Shown in pieces: positions 1-6,946 of a stretch of DNA of 13,874 nucleotides (the stretch's first letter is position 1; each line of letters begins with the position of its first letter). The position numbers were made by a program, and so were the translations under genes. The notes under the pieces were generated by a model that saw only the letters and a list, made by a program, of their open reading frames with translations, did not search any database and was not told where the DNA came from. Source of the stretch: Gammaproteobacteria bacterium (lineage in GTDB: Bacteria > Pseudomonadota > Gammaproteobacteria > Enterobacterales > Kangiellaceae). The stretch covers positions 1-13,874 of the forward strand of contig JABXIW010000094.1 of NCBI GenBank assembly GCA_013372875.1. The letters are read 5' to 3'.

Positions 1-48
1 GCTGTAAGCCGTGAACAAGCAAAGCTTCGTGATCCTGATGATTGGTAA
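1..48 (+). CDS. C-terminal end of an unidentified protein (partial)
   Basis: An open frame runs from base 1 to a TAA at 46-48 and encodes the end of a protein, AVSREQAKLRDPDDW. The start lies outside the window. The charged, acidic tail looks like a soluble protein but is too short for a family call. It converges with the nuclease gene that ends at 245 on the other strand. It could also be a chance frame, since only 15 codons are visible. Confidence 0.4.
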   Translation, partial: AVSREQAKLRDPDDW

Positions 49-244
49 AATCCTATAACTAAGTTGTTCTTTCACAACAATCGAGTTAGTAAATCGATTA
101 TTGTTTGGCCTGCTTATTTCTGCCCCAAATTTTTTAGGACTATTCCCTATCACACCTTGCTAATTCTTCACTTACCCCAATTCCCCTAATATATGGAAAT
201 CTCCCCCTTCTGCACTTTGGTTAGGGGAGCACAACTTTTCCTAT
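49..244. other. Intergenic region between convergent genes
   Basis: No gene is visible here. Two weak inverted repeats are present: GTTGT/ACAAC with a six-base loop near 64-79, and CCCCTAA (183-189) with TTAGGGG (221-227) spaced by 31 bases. Either could help end transcription from the two converging genes, but neither has a clear T-run, so no terminator is called. Confidence 0.4.
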
Positions 245-2086
245 CTAGCTTATGAATAGAGGGAGTTGGAGGTTTTCAGGGATAGCAACTCCAGCTTGTT
301 TTAAGAGAAGCTTTAAAGTTTCCCTTAAACAGTCAGCATCTTGTGAAAAACTAAGTTGAAGTCCCAATGTCTGCAATGATGGAGATACGGGCATGCTACC
401 TTCAATGCTGTAGTCAAAAGTATGGAAGCTCTGGAATGACCTCTCTGCATCCCCCATCGGGTGAATGATCGTCATGGAACAAACTAAGCTATTTTTGTTA
501 GACCTATTGTGTATGCCATGAACATATTTCATCGTACATTCTGGTAGGTACTTGGAAAAAGCTAGTGTGGGGTATGTATACTTAGCATCTAGCACTATTA
601 GTTTTGATGGTTTGTTTTCATTTCGAACTTCAATCACAATGTCAGGACATCTATGTGAATACTTGTGCTGACTGGATCGAATTGTCACCTTTCCCTTCCT
701 TAGCACTTTACCTTCAGAGTTGATATATGAGCTTTCATTCGAGCGAGAGTTTTTCGGCATCCAATAAGTTGGTTCCCTAACCAAACTGATCTCGTTGCCA
801 TCTATATCATGCATTAGAGAGTTGATAGATTTCTGACCTTTAGTAGGGTTTAGGATACTGTTAAGCGATTCACCAATTCGATAGTAAGTGTAAGACTCAA
901 ATAGTGTCGGAATACTCTTTATCGCTAAGAGGTTTTGATACACAGACCAATCAGGACAGCTTCTTTCAAACCAATTTATATACTCAATAAAAACGCCTCT
1001 ATAACTCTGTTGAGCCTCTGCTTTTTGAGTGAGTATAGGTCGATCAAGTACGTAGTTTGTCACGGGAATCGACGCATCCAAGCTATGTTTTAGGAACTTT
1101 AAGCGGTCAATTGCTCGTAAACATCGCGTTATTTGGTTGCCAAGCAGCTCTTTTTTAAATCGATTTACTTGGGTAAAAAAAGAGGAATAGCCCTCGGGTA
1201 TCTCCTCACTAAATGTTGATTTTAAACTGCCAGTCCTGTTGTAGTTTGTCAGTTGTTTATCAGCTTCATTTAGAAGAGTTACAATAAAACCGTGAATTAC
1301 TTGGTTCTCGTATAGGTTAGAGTTTTCTTTGAGTACAGGAACTTGTACAGAATGAGCCTTATACATTCTGTCATTGAACTCAAAGTGAGCACGATCAATA
1401 TCATCAACTTCTTCTACCACAGATAAGTTGTCTAATAGCCACCCTAATGCACTGTCATCCAAGTCCTCCTCTCCAGATGCTTGTAAAACACGATGTTCAG
1501 GCAAAAGCTTAGTTATAGGCTTTGAAAACAAGCTCTGAAACAGAAATGATAACTTATCTATAGTGTGCTCAAGCCTTTCTAAGCTACCATTCGGGGAAGT
1601 TGAGCCTTCCTTAAAGCCAGCTCCATGCTTTGTTGTTTGAAATAGAGAGTGAAGTTGCTCATCCCCTAATGTAGCTAGATAAGAAAGCATATCCTCTACA
1701 TTCTTAGCATTGAGTTTTGATGCAAAAATCTCAAGTGGAGCAAAATTTTTGATTACTTTGCTTCCTTCTTCGTCTTCAAGTTCGACTGCAAGTTCTGCTA
1801 AACCAAAATAGTTAATAAACAGGCAGTCAATTGAGCGGTTTTTCAGTCGTTGAGGTTTCCAAATAAAATTCGTGTGGTCTTCACCAAAATCAACGTAAGT
1901 AGCTGGAACCTGATGATCGTAGAGATTTAATATCGCACTTTGAAACTTTGCGGGGACACTTAAAAGTAATTCAATAACTTCGTTTTCTTTTACCCATGAG
2001 GAAGGCTCCAGTTGGAAGCCGACCTCGTTTAGTCGAATAACCTCTCCAGATCTACTACCTGATTTAATGTGTAGCTCTAAATGCAT
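245..2086 (-). CDS. McrC-like nuclease subunit, DUF2357 plus PD-(D/E)XK (PDDEXK_7) type
   Basis: A 613-residue protein with the layout of McrC-type restriction nucleases. The N-terminal 300 or so residues fit the DUF2357 region. Around 390-408 the stretch IPTLFESYTYYRIGESL matches the helix that usually precedes the nuclease fold in this group. The catalytic core is clear: PDIVIEV at 481-487 (D482), LIVLDAKY at 496-503 (D500, K502), and a conserved-looking KYVHGIH at 520-526. In this family the nuclease cuts DNA (or possibly RNA) when driven by its AAA+ partner. That partner ends 12 bases upstream, so the two genes are almost certainly one transcript. The start is the first ATG, with AGG about five bases before it. 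No signal peptide or membrane segment is seen. The family assignment is firm; the substrate and the modification recognised are unknown. Confidence 0.8.
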   Translation of the reverse strand: MHLELHIKSGSRSGEVIRLNEVGFQLEPSSWVKENEVIELLLSVPAKFQSAILNLYDHQVPATYVDFGEDHTNFIWKPQRLKNRSIDCLFINYFGLAELAVELEDEEGSKVIKNFAPLEIFASKLNAKNVEDMLSYLATLGDEQLHSLFQTTKHGAGFKEGSTSPNGSLERLEHTIDKLSFLFQSLFSKPITKLLPEHRVLQASGEEDLDDSALGWLLDNLSVVEEVDDIDRAHFEFNDRMYKAHSVQVPVLKENSNLYENQVIHGFIVTLLNEADKQLTNYNRTGSLKSTFSEEIPEGYSSFFTQVNRFKKELLGNQITRCLRAIDRLKFLKHSLDASIPVTNYVLDRPILTQKAEAQQSYRGVFIEYINWFERSCPDWSVYQNLLAIKSIPTLFESYTYYRIGESLNSILNPTKGQKSINSLMHDIDGNEISLVREPTYWMPKNSRSNESSYINSEGKVLRKGKVTIRSSQHKYSHRCPDIVIEVRNENKPSKLIVLDAKYTYPTLAFSKYLPECTMKYVHGIHNRSNKNSLVCSMTIIHPMGDAERSFQSFHTFDYSIEGSMPVSPSLQTLGLQLSFSQDADCLRETLKLLLKQAGVAIPENLQLPLFIS

Positions 2087-2098
2087 ATTCGCCTAATC

Positions 2099-4606
2099 CT
2101 AGAAGTATGAGTATGAACCTGTAAACTCGTTACCGCTCGCAAGTATTCTCTCAATTTCAGCGGCTGAGCGAGGGTAGGTTTTGTTTACGATAGTCAGTAA
2201 TTGCTCTAGTCGTTTTCTGAAGGAAACGCCGTAGCCTTCAATGTGTGGTAGGATATGTTGTTGGATAGCAAAGTCCATCGCAGCTTCTGAACCAATCATC
2301 TGACCTGCAACATCACAATAGTTTGTAATCGCATTCACTTTTCTTCTACTTATTGGAATAGCCTTTCCAAAAGCAGGATCTCTTGTACCTAACGTATCTA
2401 TTATTTTTGCCAAAATAGATTCGTCAGCCTTAGATAATTCTGCATATTCTGGGACAAACAACTCCCGAAGCTTTGAAGCTCGCACGGAGCCATCCAGGAC
2501 TAGGCTTGTTGTATCCAAAATCTTGTCTGTCGGTGAATCTAGTGTTATCACTGGTACTCTATCGATTAAGCGAGGAGATAGTTTTTCTGTGGTTGCATCA
2601 TTATTGATGGTGGCAATAAACCTTGTGCTGTCTCCAACTTTTAGAAAGCGGAGGCTTTCGTGTGGGATGCCAGTATCGATTGGGCGGTTTAAGTTTTCTA
2701 AGTCACACAACGCAAGAAAGTCTGACCAATAGTGTTCCATACTAGACAAGTTTGCCTCGTCCAAAAGGATTAACTTTAGAGCATCACTATCTTTTGATTC
2801 TTTCCTTGAAAGAAAGCTATATAGCCCTGTTCTCGACTCTTGATATACATCTTTTAAGGAGTTGTAAAAACCGAGAGTATCTCTGCTCGATACCCACCCA
2901 CGACCTACGGGAACGTAAAGGAAATTTTGGTCACCTCTACTACTTCCCAAGTGCAGAGCTTTCGCTAAACGTGTTGCTGTTGACGTTTTACCTGTACCTG
3001 GAGGTCCAGATAGAATCGTAAGAAAAGACTGATTTACAGAAACGATCAGGTTTGTCATTTCTTCTTTACTGAACATTCTACCGTTGTCCTGAGCAAAGTG
3101 TGCGTATATAGCATCTACCACTTGCTCCGCAGAATCTGGTTCAGACTCACAAAATTTAACAGGACTATACCTTTGGGCAGGTTTCGATACTGAAGCAGAT
3201 TTACCGCTTAATACTCGGTTAATAGCCTCCATTTCACCTATTTTCTTTGCTAGTTCTTCTGTATCATTATTTTTAAGCGTTGCCTCAAATCCTTTTACTG
3301 TAGATTCAAGCCTTTTTGAGTGCTTTTCGTAGTAATTACACTCTTCTTTGAGCTTTTCTATTTCATTGACTAGCTCTAAGTGCTGAACCTTATCTATAAT
3401 TTGCTTCTCTAATGAATTTTGCTCATCTTCTAGGGCTGCTATATTCTCACTCAGCTCTTGCTGCTTTAACTTGAGGGTTTGCCTTACCTCATCTTCAGTC
3501 TCTGCTGCAATTCGCTTAATTTCATCTTGCGCTTCTCTACGTTTCAAAGCGACGTTTTCTATTATCTGTGTAATTTCTTGCTCTTTGGCTGCTATCTGAG
3601 CTTTTTGTTCTTGTAGTTTTTGCTGAATTTTTTTCTCTTCAGCTTTAGCGTCAGCTTTAACCTTATCTATAAAATCGCTCAATAGTGTAGACTTGTTAAT
3701 TTCCACATATTTGTTAAGAAACGATTGACCTGAACTGCTATCAAGATAGTTCTTCACTAATTCAAAACCGATGTCTGCTTCACTCAAGTATCTGTCTAGC
3801 AGACCTTTAAGACGTTCGAGTCTTTCATCATGTTTTCCAAATTTGTTTGCTTTTTCACTATCTGCAATAATTTGTTGAAGTCTTTCTGCCTCTTTTTTAC
3901 CCAGCCCTTTAGTTTGCTTACCGAACCCGAGTTGATTTACAACTTTAATCAATTGATCATCGGAAACATAATCAATACTAGTTTTGTCGTTACGATGAGA
4001 TGAAAGTTGTTTAAATGAAGATACATATAAACAACTCTCATCGTTAACTCTTGTCTCAACCAAGCAATTTGTGATGTCGGAAATTGGAAATCTACCAATG
4101 TAACCTCTACCAAACGATAAGCTTGGGTGAACGTAAGGTTCAACGATGTATCTATCGTCTTCTGTTTGGCTACTGGTTAAAGGCCCAAAAAGGTGGGCAT
4201 CATCTAGTATGAAGAATGGGCGCGATGGAGGAGTTACCCCTGCTGGCAAAATACCATTCTCTTTACTTGGAAGGGGGACGGATACGATTGGTAGAAGAGT
4301 ACTTGGTGTTAAATCCGAGAATGCTGACTCATCTCTAGCCCAATAACGAGGAGAACCACTTTGTTGTGTTTTCTCTTCATCTAAGTTATGGGATTTAAGG
4401 ATGAAAAGCTCGCCCGACTCATAATTAACATCAATATCTGGATAGCCTCTTGATACTAATATGTCTTGAGGATAATCGTGTCTGGATACTGGTGCGAATT
4501 CTTCATTGTCTGAGATGCTTAGTATTGGTGTGACAAAGCCCTGATTTTCATTTAATTGCGCAGACTTTATAACAATTAGCTTATTAAGAGCCTTCTTTTC
4601 CTGCAT
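2099..4606 (-). CDS. McrB-like AAA+ NTPase with long central coiled coil
   Basis: An 835-residue protein in three parts. Residues 1 to about 300 are an unassigned N-terminal region, where McrB-type proteins usually carry the target-recognition module. Residues about 312-465 are a long, highly charged coiled coil. Residues about 490-810 are an AAA+ domain of the McrB group: Walker A GPPGTGKTS at 534-542, GRGWVSSRDTLGFYNSL at 568-584, Walker B LILLDEAN at 612-619, a signature TINNDATTEKLSPRLIDR at 666-683, and arginines R679 and R683. McrB relatives use GTP, but here the NTP is inferred. Its partner is the nuclease gene 12 bases downstream. The coiled coil recalls the coiled-coil McrBC variants described as CoCoNuTs, although the extra genes usual in those systems are absent here. 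The ATG has AGG eight to nine bases upstream. Confidence 0.8.
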   Translation of the reverse strand: MQEKKALNKLIVIKSAQLNENQGFVTPILSISDNEEFAPVSRHDYPQDILVSRGYPDIDVNYESGELFILKSHNLDEEKTQQSGSPRYWARDESAFSDLTPSTLLPIVSVPLPSKENGILPAGVTPPSRPFFILDDAHLFGPLTSSQTEDDRYIVEPYVHPSLSFGRGYIGRFPISDITNCLVETRVNDESCLYVSSFKQLSSHRNDKTSIDYVSDDQLIKVVNQLGFGKQTKGLGKKEAERLQQIIADSEKANKFGKHDERLERLKGLLDRYLSEADIGFELVKNYLDSSSGQSFLNKYVEINKSTLLSDFIDKVKADAKAEEKKIQQKLQEQKAQIAAKEQEITQIIENVALKRREAQDEIKRIAAETEDEVRQTLKLKQQELSENIAALEDEQNSLEKQIIDKVQHLELVNEIEKLKEECNYYEKHSKRLESTVKGFEATLKNNDTEELAKKIGEMEAINRVLSGKSASVSKPAQRYSPVKFCESEPDSAEQVVDAIYAHFAQDNGRMFSKEEMTNLIVSVNQSFLTILSGPPGTGKTSTATRLAKALHLGSSRGDQNFLYVPVGRGWVSSRDTLGFYNSLKDVYQESRTGLYSFLSRKESKDSDALKLILLDEANLSSMEHYWSDFLALCDLENLNRPIDTGIPHESLRFLKVGDSTRFIATINNDATTEKLSPRLIDRVPVITLDSPTDKILDTTSLVLDGSVRASKLRELFVPEYAELSKADESILAKIIDTLGTRDPAFGKAIPISRRKVNAITNYCDVAGQMIGSEAAMDFAIQQHILPHIEGYGVSFRKRLEQLLTIVNKTYPRSAAEIERILASGNEFTGSYSYF

Positions 4607-4652
4607 TGTATGTACCTAACCAATCGAATATTTGTTTGAACTAAATCCAAAC

Positions 4653-4658
4653 ATTATA
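4653..4658 (-). promoter_or_regulatory. Candidate -10 box for the McrBC-like pair
   Basis: On the minus strand a perfect TATAAT lies about 47 bases upstream of the AAA+ start codon, giving a leader of about 40 bases. No good -35 hexamer is found at 16-18 bases, so the promoter may be weak or need an activator. Confidence 0.4.
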
Positions 4659-5284
4659 CGCTTTAATGGGGTTATAAGGCTTCAGAATTGTATGCTTATG
4701 ATTTTGTTTTTAATTGTTCTTTGACGTCTATCATACTCTTAAATATGTTCGCCCCATGAACCAACGGAGTGGCATTGTTAGTGTCTGAAGTTCCAGGGTG
4801 GGTGCACATTGATATCTGGATCAGCATGCGCGCGCTTCTTCATGTGCTTGATCATATATAAGACAGTTAGCTTTCGTGGTTTCAACGATACAATAAAGCA
4901 TGAAACTAGCATCGGTACCACTTGGTGTATTGGAGAATAACTAGATGGTATGTGATGGCTACACTAATAAGCTGGATACATCATTGATCGACATTCCGAT
5001 ACCAAAACTTGTACGCATTTTACTAAGTTAAGTGATTACACTAAGAAAGTTCTTTCCAATAGTGAGTAATGGCTATCAGGTTATGAAGCACTCAGCAAAA
5101 ACAGGAGAGAATGATGCTTTAGAAGCTCAGCATAAGACAGGTTTTCTCAACTTGCGGGTAAAGGTATTGAGGAAAACTGCCAGAGCCTAGTAATCGTAAC
5201 ACCTGTGCTCAAACAGGAAATGGACGAGATCATCGGTGACTACAAAATCGACCTCAATGGAGAGTTCTAGTAAACCTACCGTGC
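4659..5284. other. Long intergenic region with degenerate sequence
   Basis: Together with the 52-base leader of the AAA+ gene this makes about 680 bases without an intact gene between the restriction pair and the AbiEi gene. The right half holds a broken plus-strand coding remnant, listed separately. The left half (about 4700-4900) has only short frames closed by stops on both strands. No insertion-sequence ends, target duplications or RNA gene could be recognised. The region looks like scar tissue from an earlier insertion or deletion. Confidence 0.5.
4921..5270 (+). pseudogene. Decayed coding remnant of unknown origin
   Basis: A plus-strand frame beginning near 4921 reads coding-like sequence but is broken by TAG at 4942, TAA at 5029 and a frameshift near 5133-5136. 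The pieces include KLDTSLIDIPIPKLVRILL before the TAA, and YQVMKHSAKTGENDALEAQ after it. After the shift the frame from 5136 stays open to TAG at 5268-5270 and ends DYKIDLNGEF. The parent family was not recognised. It stops 15 bases from the AbiEi stop codon on the other strand, exactly where an AbiEii gene would be expected. A chance run of codons is possible, particularly in the first third. Confidence 0.35.
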
Positions 5285-5298
5285 TCAATCAAACTCAT
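5254..5298 (-). pseudogene. Possible 5' stub of a lost AbiEii-type toxin gene
   Basis: An ATG overlaps the last codons of the AbiEi gene in another frame and reads MSLIEHGRFTRTLH before a TGA. In intact AbiE pairs the toxin gene commonly begins overlapping or directly after the antitoxin stop. The frame is only 14 codons, so this is a positional inference. It may equally be a chance ATG. Confidence 0.2.
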
Positions 5299-5812
5299 TG
5301 CAAAGCATATGAGTATTCCTGCCAACGCGCTTCAAATCTCGAATCGCCGCAGACTCCGTGGCGATTCTTAGTGGTCTGTCATACAGAATTGTATTGTTCA
5401 GAATATCGATATCGTTGCGTTCAGTGTGTGTAAATTCGATCACCCCGTATGGAGTTTTGAATACACCTTTTCGACCTGTCGTCATCACTGTCAGACGATC
5501 AATAGGAATCTGAGAAATTACGCCATATTCTGAAAGAGCGGATTCAAGCGAGATGTAATTGTATTCACCACGACGTAGACTTTTAGCCACATATTCAATG
5601 GTATAGCCACCTTTATTGCGACTTAAAGCAAACACGTAAACGCCTCGACAAGCTCGTTCTAGTACCCCGAATTTGATCAAACGCGATAAACTTTGCTTAA
5701 AAGCTTCTTCACTGTCATCAAAAAATACTCTTCGCAAGTTGCGCTTGGTATATACGTAAATGCGTTGCCTATCAAATTTATGCAGACGCTCTAACGCCGT
5801 TTGAATATCCAT
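5285..5812 (-). CDS. AbiEi-family antitoxin / transcriptional regulator (type IV toxin-antitoxin), orphan
   Basis: A 175-residue protein recognised from the overall AbiEi pattern. The N-terminal winged-helix part (about 1-60) includes RIYVYTKRNLRR and LSRLIKFGVLERACRGVYV. It is followed by the typical block YISLESALSEYGVISQIPID, then LTVMTTGRKG, TPYGVIEFTHT and RIATESAAIRDLKRVGRN. AbiEi proteins repress their own operon and neutralise AbiEii, a nucleotidyltransferase toxin. No AbiEii gene follows, so this is an orphan. The ATG at 5812 (MDIQTALERL) is chosen because it matches the usual family start. A longer frame to 5893 would overlap the KfrA-like gene and adds unrelated residues. No good ribosome binding site precedes the chosen start. 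The extreme C-terminus (HMLCNEFD) may be altered by the event that removed the toxin. Confidence 0.75.
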   Translation of the reverse strand: MDIQTALERLHKFDRQRIYVYTKRNLRRVFFDDSEEAFKQSLSRLIKFGVLERACRGVYVFALSRNKGGYTIEYVAKSLRRGEYNYISLESALSEYGVISQIPIDRLTVMTTGRKGVFKTPYGVIEFTHTERNDIDILNNTILYDRPLRIATESAAIRDLKRVGRNTHMLCNEFD

Positions 5813-5858
5813 ATTGTTTAGTGTGATAAGTAGACGATAGTGGTAACCATAGCATACT

Positions 5859-6866
5859 TTAGTGTCCACTTGATGAGTCATTGACAGCATCACAAATGGA
5901 GTCAGTTTCTTCTAAAAAGTACGTAAGCTGCTTTTCAAGTTCATGATTTGCAAGCTTAAGTTCTGAGATATTGGATTGAGACTCATGTAACTTACTCTCT
6001 AAGATTCGATAATTTACTGAAAGATCGGTATATTCATCCTGGACAGTGCTTAACTTATGTTCAGAATTGTCCAGTGCCTCTGTCATTGACTGTAGTTTAG
6101 ACGAACTTTCAGTTAGTTTGATACAAGTACTCTCATAGCGTTCAGATAGTTCAGTAAGCTGAGACTCAAGCTTTTTAGCATCGTTAAGTGCGTGTTCCAG
6201 TTGTACCGTTAGTGCAGAATTCATTTTTTCGACTTTTGATAGGCTGGCTTGGAGTCCACAAATGGTATCTTGCTGGTTTTCTAACCTGTCATTTGCTTGA
6301 TTGAGTGAACTCGTAAGTTGACTGATATTTTTTAATAACTCAGATTTCTCGATTTGTGATTCGACTACCTCAGATTGCAGAGCTTCAATTTTCTCCTCTA
6401 GTTGATCATTTGCATCTGTAGCCCTTTGGAGAGTCTGTTCCATATCCGAAGCTTCTCCCTCAGACTGCTCTTTTTGTTTGATCGCGTGTTGACTGATTGC
6501 CTCTGCTTCTCTAATGCGTGTGTAAGTAATTGACTCAAAATGGGTATGAATACTGTCATTCATAGCAATAACAATATCTCGAAGTGATGTAGAGATATCG
6601 TATTCCTTTCTGTCGAGAAGCTCTTGAATTTCCGCTGGTAGCTCATATGAGGTCCTTACTTGAGTTGTTGCTGATGGGATATCATTTTGTGCTTCTGGAA
6701 TCCTACCGTCAGCAATGAGCCTTTCCAAATCAGCCTGAATCGAAGAGCTTTTTCCTCTTTGTAAATACTCTCTAATTCGCCACCCGCTAGGCTTCTTTCC
6801 TCTGCTAATCAGCTCATTAGCGACTTGGATGAGGTCTTCGTCAGTGTAAGTTTTCGGTCTTGCCAT
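5859..6866 (-). CDS. KfrA-like DNA-binding coiled-coil protein
   Basis: A 335-residue protein with a KfrA-type N-terminal helix-turn-helix (about 1-110, starting MARPKTYTDEDLIQVANEL and including GKKPSGWRIREYLQRGKSSS). A very long coiled coil rich in E, Q, S and L fills about 115-325. KfrA proteins of plasmids bind operators upstream of their own gene, repress it, and form filaments thought to aid partition or nucleoid organisation. The ATG at 6866 is preferred over one at 6878 because GGTGA stands five bases before it. The gene follows the relaxase on the same strand, with a block of 8-bp repeats between them that makes a natural operator. On an integrated element the role may be maintenance of an excised circle or regulation of mobility genes; this is inference. 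Confidence 0.75.
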   Translation of the reverse strand: MARPKTYTDEDLIQVANELISRGKKPSGWRIREYLQRGKSSSIQADLERLIADGRIPEAQNDIPSATTQVRTSYELPAEIQELLDRKEYDISTSLRDIVIAMNDSIHTHFESITYTRIREAEAISQHAIKQKEQSEGEASDMEQTLQRATDANDQLEEKIEALQSEVVESQIEKSELLKNISQLTSSLNQANDRLENQQDTICGLQASLSKVEKMNSALTVQLEHALNDAKKLESQLTELSERYESTCIKLTESSSKLQSMTEALDNSEHKLSTVQDEYTDLSVNYRILESKLHESQSNISELKLANHELEKQLTYFLEETDSICDAVNDSSSGH

Positions 6867-6900
6867 GCTGTTCACCATTATTATTGTTTTTTTAATGAAA

Positions 6901-6946
6901 GTTAGTAAGTTAGTAAGTTAGTAAGTTAAGAACCTAACTAACTTAC
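6901..6946. repeat. Tandem 8-bp repeats plus inverted copy, probable KfrA-like operator
   Basis: Three exact tandem copies of GTTAGTAA occupy 6901-6924, followed by a partial fourth (GTTAAGAA). Facing them, CTAACTAACTTA (6934-6945) pairs with TAAGTTAGTAAG (6914-6925) with one mismatch and an eight-base spacer. The block lies 35 bases upstream of the KfrA-like start and overlaps the relaxase stop codon. KfrA proteins are known to bind repeated sites in their own promoters, so this is the likely autoregulatory site. Confidence 0.6.

Noticed and set aside
1..244. Second copy of the tRNA-Ser 3' end (distal attachment site)
   Set aside because: Reading by eye found no match to the T-arm or acceptor sequence here or elsewhere in the window.
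4860..5270. Insertion sequence remnant (IS3 or IS110 type)
   Set aside because: A few residues looked transposase-like, but no DDE/DEDD motif, terminal inverted repeats or target duplication could be seen.
5813..5893. Longer AbiEi start at 5893
   Set aside because: The extra residues overlap the KfrA-like gene, have no ribosome binding site and do not look like the family N-terminus.
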